NCBI GenBank assembly: GCA_001466705.2
Contig: LATX02000187.1
Coordinates: 434,001 to 498,000 of the forward strand
Length of the DNA: 64,000 nucleotides
From: Moniliophthora roreri
Taxonomy: Eukaryota > Basidiomycota > Agaricomycetes > Agaricales > Marasmiaceae
Direction of reading: 5' to 3'
Each line of letters starts with the position of its first letter. Positions within the stretch are counted from its first letter, which is position 1. Below the pieces are notes generated by a model that did not search any database, was not told the origin of the DNA, and saw only the letters and a program-made list of their open reading frames with translations. Below are positions 11,170 through 22,156 of the stretch, in pieces. The position numbers and the translations under genes were made by a program.

Positions 11170-11683
11170 TGTACTTGAATCATGTTTGGTCTACTCCCCT
11201 CATTGGAATAAGAGAAAATCTACTGTTCGTTCAAAGGTTCAATATGTACTGCAGTATATATCAGTCTTATGAATATCATGCGAATGTGAAGCAAGCTTTG
11301 CACTATAGTACGAAGTCCAGACACGTACTTCTGTAAGTCTATGTCTGATTCGATCTACATAGCCATGTTCTTGGACATGGCCTCGTCGTCACCCACATCT
11401 CAAGAATCCATGTTTTTTCTGAGCTCCAGGATATTGACATACTCTGACTCCCGACCATCAACTCGAATCTACGTCGAGCGACTTGTTGAATCGATTTTTA
11501 GAATTAAGAAAGTGCTTTGGCCGAGCCATTGACAACAAAGGTTCAAGTTAGATACAGTTACAATTACAATTACAAACTTCATTTCAACATCATCAAGAAC
11601 AAAGGTAAAGGTGAAAGGATAGAAAACTGAAGGAAGTAATGAGAAGCGAAATGGGCGAATACATGTGTCGTGTCCTTGTGCAT
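11170..11683. other. Intergenic, convergent 3' ends, no gene seen
   Basis: About 510 bases between the stop codons of two convergent genes. It is AT-rich with small open frames only. I see no RNA gene. Confidence 0.4.
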
Positions 11684-12508
11684 TTACCATCCATAGTGAC
11701 CACCGTATCCGCCATTGTGACCATAGCCGTAGTCATTGGGTTTGCCTCCATACCAGTCCTGAGACTCTTCAGGACGGTATTTGTAGCCACCCTGCTCATG
11801 ATCGTCGTAGTCGCCAGCATCCTCGGAGCGACGCCAGCCATAACCGCCATGGTCCTTTCCTCCGCCATATCCACCGTGATCCTTGTCGCCTCCATAACCT
11901 CCACCATAACCACCGCCATGGTTGTAGCCGCCCTTTCCACCACCTTGAGCGATGTCAGTGTGCCCGTACCCCTTGCCATCGTAGTCCTTGCCGCCATGAC
12001 CTTTGCCATCGTGATCCTTCCCGCTGTGGTCTTTGCCGTCATGGTCTTTGCCGTCATGGTCTTTGCCGTCATGGTCTTTGCCGTCATGGTCTTTGCCGTC
12101 ATGGTCTTTGCCGTCATGGTCTTTGCCGTCATGGTCTTTGCCGTCATGGTCCTTGCCACCATAACCCTTGCCAAAATCAGTTACCTCCTCACCACGAGCA
12201 TAGTGCTTGGGAGGTCCAGGGTAGTGAGGAGGCTTCGGTGGATATTGGGGAGGCTTTGGTGGGTATTGGGAAGGCTTTGGTGGATACTGAGGAGGCTTGG
12301 ACGGGTAATGGGGATCCTTTGGCGGATATTTGGGCGGCTTGTAGTTATCGGCATCGCGGTCTTCAATACCCTCAGACTAGTAAGAGTAAATGTGAGTGTC
12401 GTTTACACAACTTTGAGCGCCACAACATACCCTGGCAGCGATGCTGACGCTGTAGACCGAAGTCGAGAGTAGAAGTAGGGCCAAAGCCTGAGAAAGAGAG
12501 AAGCGCAT
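11684..12508 (-). CDS. Secreted Gly/His/Asp/Lys-rich repeat protein, 256 aa
   Basis: Two exons, 12508-12431 and 12376-11684, close in phase to give 256 aa. The N-terminus is a clear signal peptide (MRFSLSQALALLLLSTSVYS). A Pro/Tyr/Lys-rich segment follows with repeated QYPPKP units. Then comes a block of pentapeptide HDGKD repeats. Last is a Gly/Tyr/His/Asp-rich tail (GGYGGGKDHGG-like units) ending YGGHYGW. No catalytic domain is visible. The composition suggests an extracellular structural or metal-binding protein (many His and Asp). I chose this frame because it alone joins a signal peptide, a clean intron and a sensible stop. The two other open readings of the repeat, including a long plus-strand one, are side effects of its 15-base period. 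Function is not known. Confidence 0.75.
12031..12150. repeat. Perfect 15-bp tandem repeat, 8 copies
   Basis: The unit CTTTGCCGTCATGGT occurs eight times without change, with degenerate copies on both sides (about 11985-12030 and 12151-12170). Read on the minus strand it encodes HDGKD. Because 15 is a multiple of 3 and the unit has no stop in five frames, it keeps several frames open. Confidence 0.95.
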
Positions 12509-13489
12509 ATCTGGAGTTCTGAGAGAAACTGGAACTTGGTAGCTAGAACAGTTGAGTGCTGAAGACTCCTAGAGCATATCTTCGAGCTTTTATACGCATT
12601 CCTTCTGCGTAGAACAACCTGTTAGGATAGATTGGCTTCAATGACGCGATCTTATGGTCCAGGAGCATAGATGCAAAAAAGGATTCATATCCATTCACTG
12701 CGGGGCCTGCAATTAGAACTTTTGAAACAACTGTAGAGGCTGAGTAAACGAATGGGATCATGGTAGTTGGCGTTGACGCGCTGTTTGGTCATTGTTTGCG
12801 AGGTCTTGGTTGTAACGTCAAAATTCCTTTCTTGACAGTTGACCTCCACCATAGGTTCCACTTCTACGGGTCGTACTCACCTTACGATGACACTTTCTTT
12901 TCTTGGATTCTGCAATTTGGCAGGTAATGCTACAATGGTCTACTGTACTCAGCAAATCAAGGCATCGCGTCGTCGCAATATTCAAGCAATATTACCTTTA
13001 AAGACTTTCACGGCCGATGTCATGGTGTAACTCTCAGGTCACCTGTGTCTTCTCAGCTCCTTCCGACAATTGGGGAACCACGATTTTCGCGATTTCTTCA
13101 ATGCCAAGGTTACTGAGGACAGTACGTCGCACAGCCTACACATACTACCTCAAGAGTCTGGATTTTTCTACTGGACTTTGTACGTCCTATGAGCCAATTT
13201 GGGACTCACGCTCGGCTTTTGGAATCAGTGAAATAGGTTATTCAAGTTTTCAACGTACGACACGAAATGCATTTTTCCAGAATATGGTCTAATGTACGCT
13301 TCCCGATGTTCTCCTTCGTTGTCATTGATTAAAAGGACCTCCAGAAGTGGTTTATTGATCTGTCAGTGCGAGAAAGGTGCAGTCGCAAGTGTTCGAAGGA
13401 TGTTGATTTTCAGCGTGCTGTTCTCGGTATTGGGGTATCTCTATACACTGAGACGATTTTGTAGTCCTCTTGGTCACTCCAATGTACCT
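12509..13489. other. Intergenic, no gene seen
   Basis: About 980 bases upstream of the HDGKD-repeat gene and outside the left duplication arm. Open frames at 12839-13030 and 13017-13292 have no recognisable features and do not splice into anything I know. The part nearest 12508 should hold the promoter of the repeat-protein gene. Confidence 0.4.
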
Positions 13490-15045
13490 TGTCTTTCCAT
13501 TCAACTCAAAGCTCCACAACACAACCCCTTCGGCACTTTTAGGCCCGGCTTGCTTTCAAACTCTTGCTGCTCGTCTAGTCGAGGCTGTCTGCCATCAGTT
13601 CCTTTGCACGGAAATTAACCTAGTCTTTGAGCCTTGGAACTAGCTCCCAGGCAAAGAGAACATACGCATAGGACAAATCAAGATTTGTCTTTCATGAGTG
13701 CTCACCGATACGAGACTAGGCATATGCAATATACGAGGACACTGTAATTAATGGTAATGTACCATACAGATTAAAAAGTGATGAAAGTGTTCTTTTCACT
13801 TGACGACGAACTAATCACCACTAGCCATGGCCACTCTACAACGAAATAGAAATCCCCACCTCGGCAGATAGCCTCAAAAACACATCAATACTACCCAAAA
13901 GCGACACAGAGAGTCCAACCACGACTTGAACGCACAATTGCAAAAACACATGGATGTCAACGATCAAGTCTACTAGGATGGAGGCGTAGACGGATAAGCC
14001 CAGCTTGGTGCAATAGTTGATGAGGTCTACGATGATCTATAGGGCACGATGTAAGTATGGCTAATTGAGAAGAACGAGGAACGAGGACGACGCACATTGA
14101 CTACAGCAACAAGGACCACGTTGATCTCCGCAACAGTATGGCCTCCAAAAATCACATCCACCTCTACACCAGCCTCCACATTTGCATGCAATGTTTCGTG
14201 GATATTAGAGACATGCTTGCGGATGTTTTGGATGTGATGTTGGCATTGGGAGTAGGTGAGGGCGTCATAACGCTCTGTCGTATTGTGAGTATGTCAACGA
14301 CAAAGGATTAATGAAAAAGAAGGGAAAAGCACTGACTGATAGCTTCGACCTCGGCGGTGATTTGTACTTGAGCTTGAACGATAATGTCATACACGTTTTG
14401 CTGGTAGCCTCGTGCCTCAACATTGACGGGAACGATTTCAGGTACGGGTTCGGGAGAACGAGCATTGAGGTCAAGTGCTCCTGGGTTAGGGAGAGCAGAA
14501 GCGAAGGTAAAGAGGAAGAGCAAGATGGACAAGATGGAAATCGAGCGCCAGGATTGCATTGTGGTTTGGAGTTTGTTGAGTGAGTGAGAGAAGTGTGAGG
14601 AAGCTGGGCTGCTTGCTCTTCCTTGCCCTTCAATGCCATGGTTTTATACAACACGCCAGCATTGTTGGTAAAGGTAAACAACCGAGACTATGGTCACCCA
14701 AAGACGGGTGTTTTGAAGCATCGAGATCAGAAACAACGGAAGACTTGAGGATTCGTCAAAGTTTTGGTTGAAAATGGGAGAGCCGCGATATGCAAACCCG
14801 ACTCGTTGAAATTTGACGAGGAAAGGCTCGGAGTCGGCTTGAATCAAAGGTGAAGGAAGCTGTAAGGATGACGTTTCAGGTCCCTCGTCTCGATGTCGTT
14901 TAGACCGCACCTGTTCTCTTCGACGATGAGGCGCCGTAAAAAGTAAGAAATATCTTTGAACCATGAACATGAAGGTGAAGATCGTCGGAATCCTATGGAC
15001 TACACGTGCCTCGTACTGCAGGCCCAAACTGCCGCCGGGAGAATC
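13490..15045. repeat. Left arm of a large inverted duplication
   Basis: This stretch matches 39612-40990 on the opposite strand. The match covers the 200-aa gene, its introns and its 3' flank (for example AGGCCCGGCTTGCTTTCAAA at about 13541 and its complement at about 40930), plus the 5' flank up to about 14813. The arms diverge between about 14815 and 15000, where this arm has roughly 175 extra bases. A short match (CACGTGCCTCG, then AAACTGCCGCCGG) returns near 15003-15040. Identity over the gene looks well above 95 percent by eye. Confidence 0.9.
13836..14559 (-). CDS. Duplicated secreted/amphipathic protein, copy A, 200 aa
   Basis: Three exons, 14559-14337, 14274-14096 and 14036-13836, close in phase to give 200 aa. 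The N-terminus is a signal peptide (MQSWRSISILSILLFLFTFA) followed by a Pro-rich stretch (SALPNPGALDLNARSPEPVP). The rest alternates short polar pieces with Val/Ile/Leu-rich segments, such as VAEINVVLVAVVNIIVDLI, SVYASILVDLIVDIHVFLQL and VQVVVGLSVSLLGSIDVF. This resembles amphipathic or membrane-active secreted proteins of mushrooms with no known function. I do not recognise a named family. An intact, nearly identical copy is at 39924-40647 in opposite orientation. Differences seen in the coding part are synonymous, for example CGT versus CGA in exon 2. That suggests the protein is kept by selection or that the duplication is recent. Confidence 0.8.
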
Positions 15046-15825
15046 AGACTCCGGGAGGTCTCCGTCACCCTACGTCATGACAGTGCTATCCTATTCGTTG
15101 TGTAGGATGTTGGGCGACGAGGATGATGTCTAATGGTTCCAACTTTATGTCCAAGTTTTCAGAGGACTTCACAGACTCGGAAAATGAGCCACAAGAAACT
15201 GAACAGGGCGTCTTCTTGAAGATAGTTCCTCAACTCTAGTGGACACAACAATTTCACGTTCAGGTGGACCCTGGAGATGGCAGCGAGATTTCTCCCTGTG
15301 GCCTCGACAAACAATCGCCATGGCATCCCCTGCGCACTATTGACTAGCTCCCTTCGTGAGTTTCCGGGAGAATGTTATTCACATCTGATTCGATGCGAAG
15401 GTATAACGAGAAGTACAATCGTTCGAGGCCTCTGACCTCACGTTTATCGTCAGAACTCAGAATAAGGCTTAATATTCTCTCAATGTCCTCCCGCTGTCAA
15501 CGTTGCTAATCGAAAACCTGCTTCTATGTACCGATCCTCCAACGCGGCCGCGAGAGTTGCAAGGCCGTCGATCACTTCTTATGGACATGCTTTTAGAAGG
15601 GCCAAGTCGCTGATAGTTCGCGATTGCCTCTCGACTTGACACTTACACCGCACCATAATCAAGTCCAAAAAAGGTCAAAAGACTCAAAATTCACTCTTGC
15701 TGGAATATTACTGGCTTAAGCCATCGAATTAATGAATCTATAAAGATTCCCCCTTTGCTTCTATTACGCCTTGAATGGTATCATAATAACGTTTCAAAGA
15801 AATATCGTCTATAATCATTTCCCTT
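14560..15825. other. Intergenic, promoter of copy A and rest of the left arm
   Basis: About 1.27 kb. The first 250 bases are shared with the right arm and include the 5' flank of the 200-aa gene. From about 15045 to 15825 I see no gene, RNA or repeat. Confidence 0.4.
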
Positions 15826-17067
15826 TTACTCCACCTTCAAACTGCTTTTGCTGTTGACAACCCGTGCCTCCTCTTTCTCACCCTCAGCCAAAACCTCATC
15901 CAACAAACGCTTCTCAATAGCCATCAATTCTGCCCTGTCACCAGTCTTGGCCGCCTTCTTGGCCTCGGCGAGACGACGCTGATATGCGTGGTACTTGTCG
16001 TCAGTACCAAAGATGTAGTCCCACCAGCGGAAAGAGGTGGCATAGTTGTTGGTGAAGGCCATGTGGTGGAAGTCATGGTGGTCAGCACCGGACCAGAAGG
16101 GTAGGATGTGTTGGAGCGACCAGGGGAAGTCTAGTAGTAGTAGGTCGTAATTCAGTCATAAGATTGAAGAGGCGCAAAACATAAAGACGTACCGTATCCA
16201 CTGTGAGCATCGATAGCTTGGAAAAGCTTCAAGATGACCCAGATGAAGAAAGTGATGAAGTGAACTTCGGTGAACATGCAGAGGAAGAGAGATCCACCGA
16301 GGGTTCCAGCACCGAGGATCATGACTTCAGCTGGGTGTGCGTACTCTGCAGCGAGACCGAAAGGAGCAGAGTATTTGTGGTGGAGCTTGTGGATGTGCTT
16401 GTAGAGTAGGGGCGTATGCAGAGCCCGGTGCGCTATTGCAAAAAGAAATGAGAATGCTAATACACGACATTGCCAAGGTGGTCGAGACTTACCGACAAAG
16501 TGGAACAAGTCCTCGAAGAACATGAAGAAAAAGATCTGCCAGAGCATGGTCTGCCAGTGAGGGAAAGGTACGTGGTAGGTCTTCATGCCGACAGCTTCAG
16601 CCAGGGGGTGGAATAGCCAGATCTACATCGAAAAGTCAGTCTCTTTTTCAACAAGAAATTTCGAAAATACAAAACGCGTACCGTAGGAAGCTCAACGGTA
16701 AAGTGAGCCAGTAAAACCTGTTTGGTGCATTCCCATTGTTCCTGAGGAGTAGGGATTTTGTTGGGCTGGAGCTTCCATCTCCTAAAGTAGGGAATCGCGT
16801 CGATGATGATCCAGGGCAATGAGCGTCCAAAGTAGACGATCTGAAGGGAGGGGAAAAGAGGTCAGTTTCATAAAGCATGCATAAAGAAAACCGACAAACC
16901 TCGTGCATCAAGAAACTCAAGAGACCAGTAGCAATGACTGGGTTGCCGATCCAGACGTACCATGCTACCCATTGCTGCTCCCACCAATTCAAAGAAGAGT
17001 AGTCGACTCCTGAATAAAGTTGCTCGTAGATGTCAGGAGCAGCGGCTATCGTCGCGTTCAAGGTCAT
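15826..17067 (-). CDS. ERG25: C-4 methylsterol oxidase (ERG25), 333 aa
   Basis: Di-iron membrane oxygenase of the fatty-acid-hydroxylase superfamily that oxidises the C-4 methyl groups of sterol intermediates in the ER. Five exons close in phase: 17067-16900, 16840-16682, 16622-16493, 16432-16193 and 16130-15826. The histidine boxes are [20 protein letters not shown] and [12 protein letters not shown], all intact. The FEDLFHF segment contributes a further His. Hydrophobic membrane segments precede and separate the boxes (for example [14 protein letters not shown] and [18 protein letters not shown]). The C-terminal tail is Lys/Glu-rich (about 60 residues, ending NSKSSLKVE) and may be a cytosolic extension. 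It lies 13 kb from ERG24 but is not part of an obvious sterol cluster. Confidence 0.95.
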
Positions 17068-17681
17068 CGTAGGCGACGGTGGTAAGAGAAGGAAAGAGCG
17101 ACAGGGAAAAAATCCTCGCAGGGTTCGGTTCTTATAAACCGTGTTAGCCGAAACCACACCACTTTTTTTAATTTTTTTTATGGCGTGAGTAGCCGTGGGA
17201 ATTAACCCTTTGTCACTCCCTCCCTTTCCCCAAACATACGCCTGGAAGTGTTCGAGAAATGGCCTGGAGGTAGTCACAAATGAAATCGTTATCAATGTCT
17301 ATGCGTTAAAATCGTACAATAAATCAATTTTTCTTCACATTGCAACATGTCTTGTCAGATCTACAGAGGAAAAGCAGAAAAGTCCAGAACACGCACCCCA
17401 AAGATAAGCACACTGACGACGGTAACAACTATGTAAAAACAAGATGCAAGTAGGTATCCCAAAAGACAGAGATGTACATTGGGAAAAATGTGCGTTGTAT
17501 AACTTTGGCCGTACCGTACATTTCGAACAGCAGATGAAGCTTAATATAGCAATAAAAACGAATCGACAACAGGGCAACGGATGGATGGATGAAGGATAGC
17601 GCGGTAACCGGAAAAAAGTGCCGTCAAGGCCTTGAAGTCGTAAGAAATTTTGGACAGGGGTATTCGTGTTTTTCGATTCGA
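17068..17681. other. Intergenic, ERG25 promoter side
   Basis: About 610 bases between the ERG25 start and the stop of the purine permease. It has a T-rich tract near 17163-17180. No conserved coding sequence is visible. Confidence 0.4.
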
Positions 17682-20546
17682 CTATAGGTGGCCACGTCCC
17701 TTCTCAATGATACGTGGAGACGATTCACCGCTCCCTTTCACATGATCTTGGGAAGCAGTATCGATGGAAGGCGATCGTCGACCTTGAACGTTTTGTTCCT
17801 CCATTTGCAAGTCTTCGTTCATGGGTGCACGCCCAGTGAGAACGAGTCTGAAATGACAAAAGGTGAGTCACAGGCTTGAACATCTCTCTAGACCGAAATA
17901 AACTTACATCCATCGAGGGAATATGCTACCCGGTGGAATTGACCACTCCTCCGCAGCTTCATAACTTGGAGGAACAATGCGGTCTCCGGAAATCCTCATG
18001 ATTAACCATGGGATTCCATTGATGATGAGGTAGGAAAGAACACCAGCAATGACACCGTAAGCGATACTAAGTAAATGTGGATCACCATCAGTAAGTGTAA
18101 AGAAAACAATCAACGAGTGAAGATCCGTTGTGTCGTCCCATCCACGACTTCCGGAGATGAAGCCGTGTGATAGTGGAGCACCAGTCCACGTAGCCGAGGG
18201 CGTACATGGGAGCATATTGAACATCCAATGGCCTCCGCAGATACAAGAAGAAAGGCATGAAGGATTGACAGATAGAAGGAAACACTTACTTGTAGGATAA
18301 AGGAATGACAAGTAGCGTAATGAATGCAGGGACGGCATCACCGATGTAGTCCCAGTTGATCTCTCGAACACTAGTCAACGCGACGTCAGTTTCCGAAAGA
18401 GAACAAATGAGGGTTTCACTCACTTGCGAATCATCAAGGATCCGACAATGACCAACGCTCCACCAGTAGCCCAAGGGGGAATGGATGCAAAGATAGGCGA
18501 GAAGAAGACGGACACGAGGAACGCAAGGCCAGTCACAATAGCGGTGATACCAGTCTTGCCACCCTCTGTTATTGATTTCAGATATGTCGACTTCACCACA
18601 CAGTCATGACGGTGACTCACCACTAATACCAGTGGCACTCTCAATGAAAGCGGTGACGGGGCTGACGCCAACGAGGGAGCCCATACTGATGGAAAAGGCG
18701 TCGACACAGTACGCAATGGTGGAACCCTCAAAGTCGAGCGTAACGGGGTCACGCAGTCCAGCAAATTTGGCCATCGAGTAAAGCGTGCCAGTGGTGTCTG
18801 AGAGGGTCGCGAATCAGTATGAGATAGAATGCATATGCTCGTAAGAAACACACCCAGAATGTCGACATACAAGAAGGTGATCAATGCATACCAGACGTGA
18901 CCATTGCTATGAGATGTCGATCAGAAGTGTACCGGAGGGCAAAATCTTGATCATGCTCACCCATAGGCGTACTAACAAAGGATGTCAGTTAGTGATGAAG
19001 ACATCATGTAACTCGGTCTCGTGCTCACATCAAGTATGTTTCCAACTTTGTTAAGCTTATGGAAGGTGACAACTTGCTTGAAGTAGTCTGCAAGGCAAAT
19101 TATGAATGGCAGGTATCTTTAGAGTCACTCATAATCAACGCACTAAACATTGCATCGCCTGTATCAGTATGCGGGAAGTAGGTGACGGCAGTAGGACGCG
19201 GCCACGATATAATTGAAACAAGGAAGATGCCAATTAGGATAGCTCCTCGCACACGGTACAGCATCAGAAGAACAGTTAGAATACTGTGAAATGGGTATCA
19301 GCATCTGATGTACTCATGTATTTGAAGCACCACTCACCCGCCGAGGAAGATACCCAACCACATAGTAGGGCTTTGCAAAACTCCCCGCGCACAGTAGTTT
19401 GTAAGACCAGTCTCGAAATCTTCTGCCTTGCAACCACCGAGACCGACAAAATTGGTCTTGTTCCCCCCAATGACACCCAAGCCACCCGGGGCTATAATAT
19501 ATTGTTTGCGCACATTTCCGATGAGTAAACGGAGGGCACTCACACAACCCAATGAATCTAATGACAGAGATTAAGGAGGGATTCGGTAGTAGAGTGGATC
19601 CCACTTACGCAATGAACAGACCGATACCGGCGCCAACTGCAAGCACGAGAGACTGCGGCATAATCCGAACAAGCCATTGCCGCAAACCGATTAGTGAGAG
19701 GAACAAGAAGAGCCACCTGGTAGGAGCGTCGATAAGAAACCTCATGGCGTTTGGAGTCGGCTAGGGCCCTTACCCTTCGAGGAAAACCGCAGACATAGCC
19801 TGGCCATAAGAGATAAGACCGGTACCATGAAATCCGACAACCGAATATGTCAACTAACGCGAATAGTATCAGTCTCGATTGTTGTTTTCAGAGTAGAATC
19901 GACCTGGACTTACGTAGGCATTCAAACCGAGACCGGGTGCCATTCCAACCGGCAAGTTTGCCAGTGCACCCATCAGGCAAGATGATAACGCTGAAATTGC
20001 AGCGGTGGATATGATCAAATCGTTCCTGACTTCATTGACGCAGGCCTTGTATTCGTCATTGTCCAAACAAGCGTCACCAGTCGGGCAGACACAGGTCCCT
20101 CCAGAGTCAGAGAGAATGGACGCATTGACTGATATCTGGAAGGGAATCGATGATGATGAATGTTATATCCGTGAAACAGCAACGTTGGAAGACGAACAAT
20201 GTATGCCATAGCCGCCTATGCATCACGAATCTTCAATCAAGCGTCCAGTGTGTTGACAAGAAGCGAGAACGTACCCATGTCGTCAGGCCAGCTCGGATTT
20301 CCGTCTGGAAATGAACTCGTCAAAACCCGCGGTAAGGAGGGAAGATAAGGATTACGCACCGTAAACCTAGACCCTATACGCTCTTTAGGGTGCCCAGAAC
20401 CCTCTAATTTGAACCATCTCCCAATGAAGGAGTCGGCAACCTGCAGGAACAGTTCAAGTTTAGAATTTTTTTTTTTCGTTTGCGCAAGTGCTGGAAGGAT
20501 AGACGCTACTAACCTGAGCATTGACACGATCGAAGAAGTTGACCAT
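17682..20546 (-). CDS. AzgA-type purine permease (adenine/guanine/hypoxanthine), NCS2 family
   Basis: Proton-purine symporter of the plasma membrane, close to Aspergillus AzgA. It is split into many small exons, so only the envelope is given. Start MVNFFDRVNAQ is at 20546. Exons then give DSFIGRWFKLEGSGHPKER, EIRAGLTTW, and ISVNASILSDSGGTCVCPTG before ANLPVGMAPGLGLNAYFTY, the AzgA signature. Next come VVGFHGTG, GVIGGNKTNFVGLGGCKAED, and DILDTTGTLYSMAKFAGL, the family TLYS/GLxD region. MGSLVGVSPVTAFIESATGI follows. The last membrane region gives LVIVGSLMIRNVREINWDY, and the tail is hydrophilic, ending EKGRGHL with stop at 17682-17684. Some 12 hydrophobic segments fit NCS2 topology. It is divergent from the SDR at 21172. 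Confidence 0.9.
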
Positions 20547-21171
20547 GTCGTCGAAGAAACACCCAAAGGCGAATGCGGAGGATGTAAAAAAGAAGATAGT
20601 AGGTCGGAATGGAAATGGAATTGCAAACCTCAGAGTACTTGTAGGTCTTTTTTCCCAAAGATCACGCTCGGTCGCCAATTTGATCGTTCCCTGGTCCCGT
20701 TTCGGATACTTTAAGTCATACTTATCTCCATCTGTCAGGTTATTTAAAATATATATACATCCTTCCACCCGAGGATAGCCTTCGGAAACCTTTTTCCTTC
20801 GTCGGTGTCGGTTGGTCGAGTTGACTACAGCGAAAACTCTCAGCAACGCTCAACCCCGAGAAAATACCTTTTTTTCCCCAATCGACCTTGGGTTATTCCC
20901 AAGTTATCTCCACAAACTCACACAGCACCAATGCGTCAATACAGGTACTCAACCAACTATTGATTGACACAAGATGATCTATACAATACTCTTCTTCGGA
21001 CGTCTCCACATCCCCAACAAGCCTCGTGTCCTGAGATGTATCATGTCGCTGTTGTGATGTGAAACAAGAAAAGGCATCCCCAGGATCCAGCAGACCTCTG
21101 TCGAGCATGTCCTCGTGACTGACAAAGGCCCACCTGGATCCTGCATCATCGTTCTTTCGAATGCAACAGCC
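20547..21171. promoter_or_regulatory. Divergent intergenic region, AzgA permease and FabG-type SDR
   Basis: About 625 bases between two divergent start codons. It contains T-rich stretches near 20867-20877. I see no conserved element that I can name. Confidence 0.4.
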
Positions 21172-22156
21172 ATGTCGCTCAAGGGAAAGGTAGCACTTAT
21201 CACCGGTTGCACGTATGTCACTATTCTCCTTATCATTCACTTCCGACCACTGACTGATTTCCATTCATTCAGAGGTGGTATTGGCAGCGCCACCGCATTG
21301 TCACTAGCCCGACAGGGTGCATCAATCGCCGTTCATTACGGCACTGCCTCCGAAAAGGCAAATGCCCTGGTAGAGCAATTGAAAGCAGCTCAAGAAGGCG
21401 TCCATGCCGCTATATTCCAAGCCGATCTGTCGGATTTTGACAGTGTTCGTCGTCTGCATGAACAAGTTGTTGAGCAGCTGGGTCATCCTGATATCCTGTT
21501 TAACAACGCAGGAGCTACAGGAAAGATTATAGGAAAGATGGGGGACATCCAGGACGCGAACATTGACGAGTTTGAGAGAATTTGGAGATTGAATACGGCC
21601 TCAAGTTACTTGCTCACACAGCTTTGCATTCCTCATATGGTGGAGCAAAAGTATGGCCGGATCGTATTTTGTTCCAGCGTCGCTGCAGGTACTGGTGGAG
21701 TAATTGGCCCACATTATGCTTCCTCCAAATCGGCACTCCATGGTCTCCTTCACTGGGTTGCATCGAGATATGCCAAAGATGGTATTGTACGTTCCTTGCC
21801 TATCCTTCTTTTCCCAAGCTCATCCCGTCTTTCTCAAGACTTGTAATGCTGTCGCACCGGCTTTGATCATCGGTGAGCACCACTTGAGCACTCCCATCCA
21901 TCCGGTTTCTACTTATTCACGGAAAACAAAAACTCGTCAGAAACCGGTATGGTCGCTAATCCGACAGAGGAGATGAAGAACATGATCCCAGTTGGAAGGC
22001 TAGGCGTTCCGAATGAAATTGCATCTATTGTAGAGCTTTTGGTCACGAACGCATACATGACTAACAAGGTACGCTACTGCTTGTAGGTCCATCATGATCT
22101 TTCATCTTTTGCAGATTGTCGTGGCAGATGGAGGGTGGACTGCGGGCGCTTTTTAG
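21172..22156 (+). CDS. FabG-type short-chain dehydrogenase (3-oxoacyl-ACP-reductase-like)
   Basis: Classical SDR. Exons: 21172-21212, 21273-21786, 21839-21872, then an exon starting after the CAG near 21940, and a last short exon ending IVVADGGWTAGAF with stop at 22154-22156. The start MSLKGKVALITG splices to TGGIGSATALSLA (TGxxxGxG). ILFNNAGATG is the NNAG motif. CSSVAAGTGGVIGPHYASSKSALHG holds the catalytic Ser and the YASSK tetrad, all intact. VNAVAP is replaced by TCNAVAPALI at the splice point, which fits the family. The C-terminal PVGRLGVPNEIASIVELL and VADGGW are standard. The Met at 21172 directly precedes the conserved N-terminus; an upstream in-frame Met would add 19 residues without family support. 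Confidence 0.88.

Noticed and set aside
11593..12174. Minus-strand MTAKT-repeat reading
   Set aside because: Shifted reading of the HDGKD repeat. It does not connect to the signal peptide exon.
11639..12472. Long plus-strand frames across the 15-base repeat
   Set aside because: They owe their length to the stop-free repeat. They lack a sensible start, introns or a family, while the minus strand has a signal peptide and a clean intron.
13017..13618. Plus-strand frames leading into the left duplication arm
   Set aside because: The part shared with the right arm is the 3' flank of the 200-aa gene read backwards. It does not keep one frame between the copies.
20893..21264. Minus-strand frame overlapping the start of the FabG-type SDR
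   Set aside because: It overlaps a well-supported coding exon and the divergent promoter, and has no family features.
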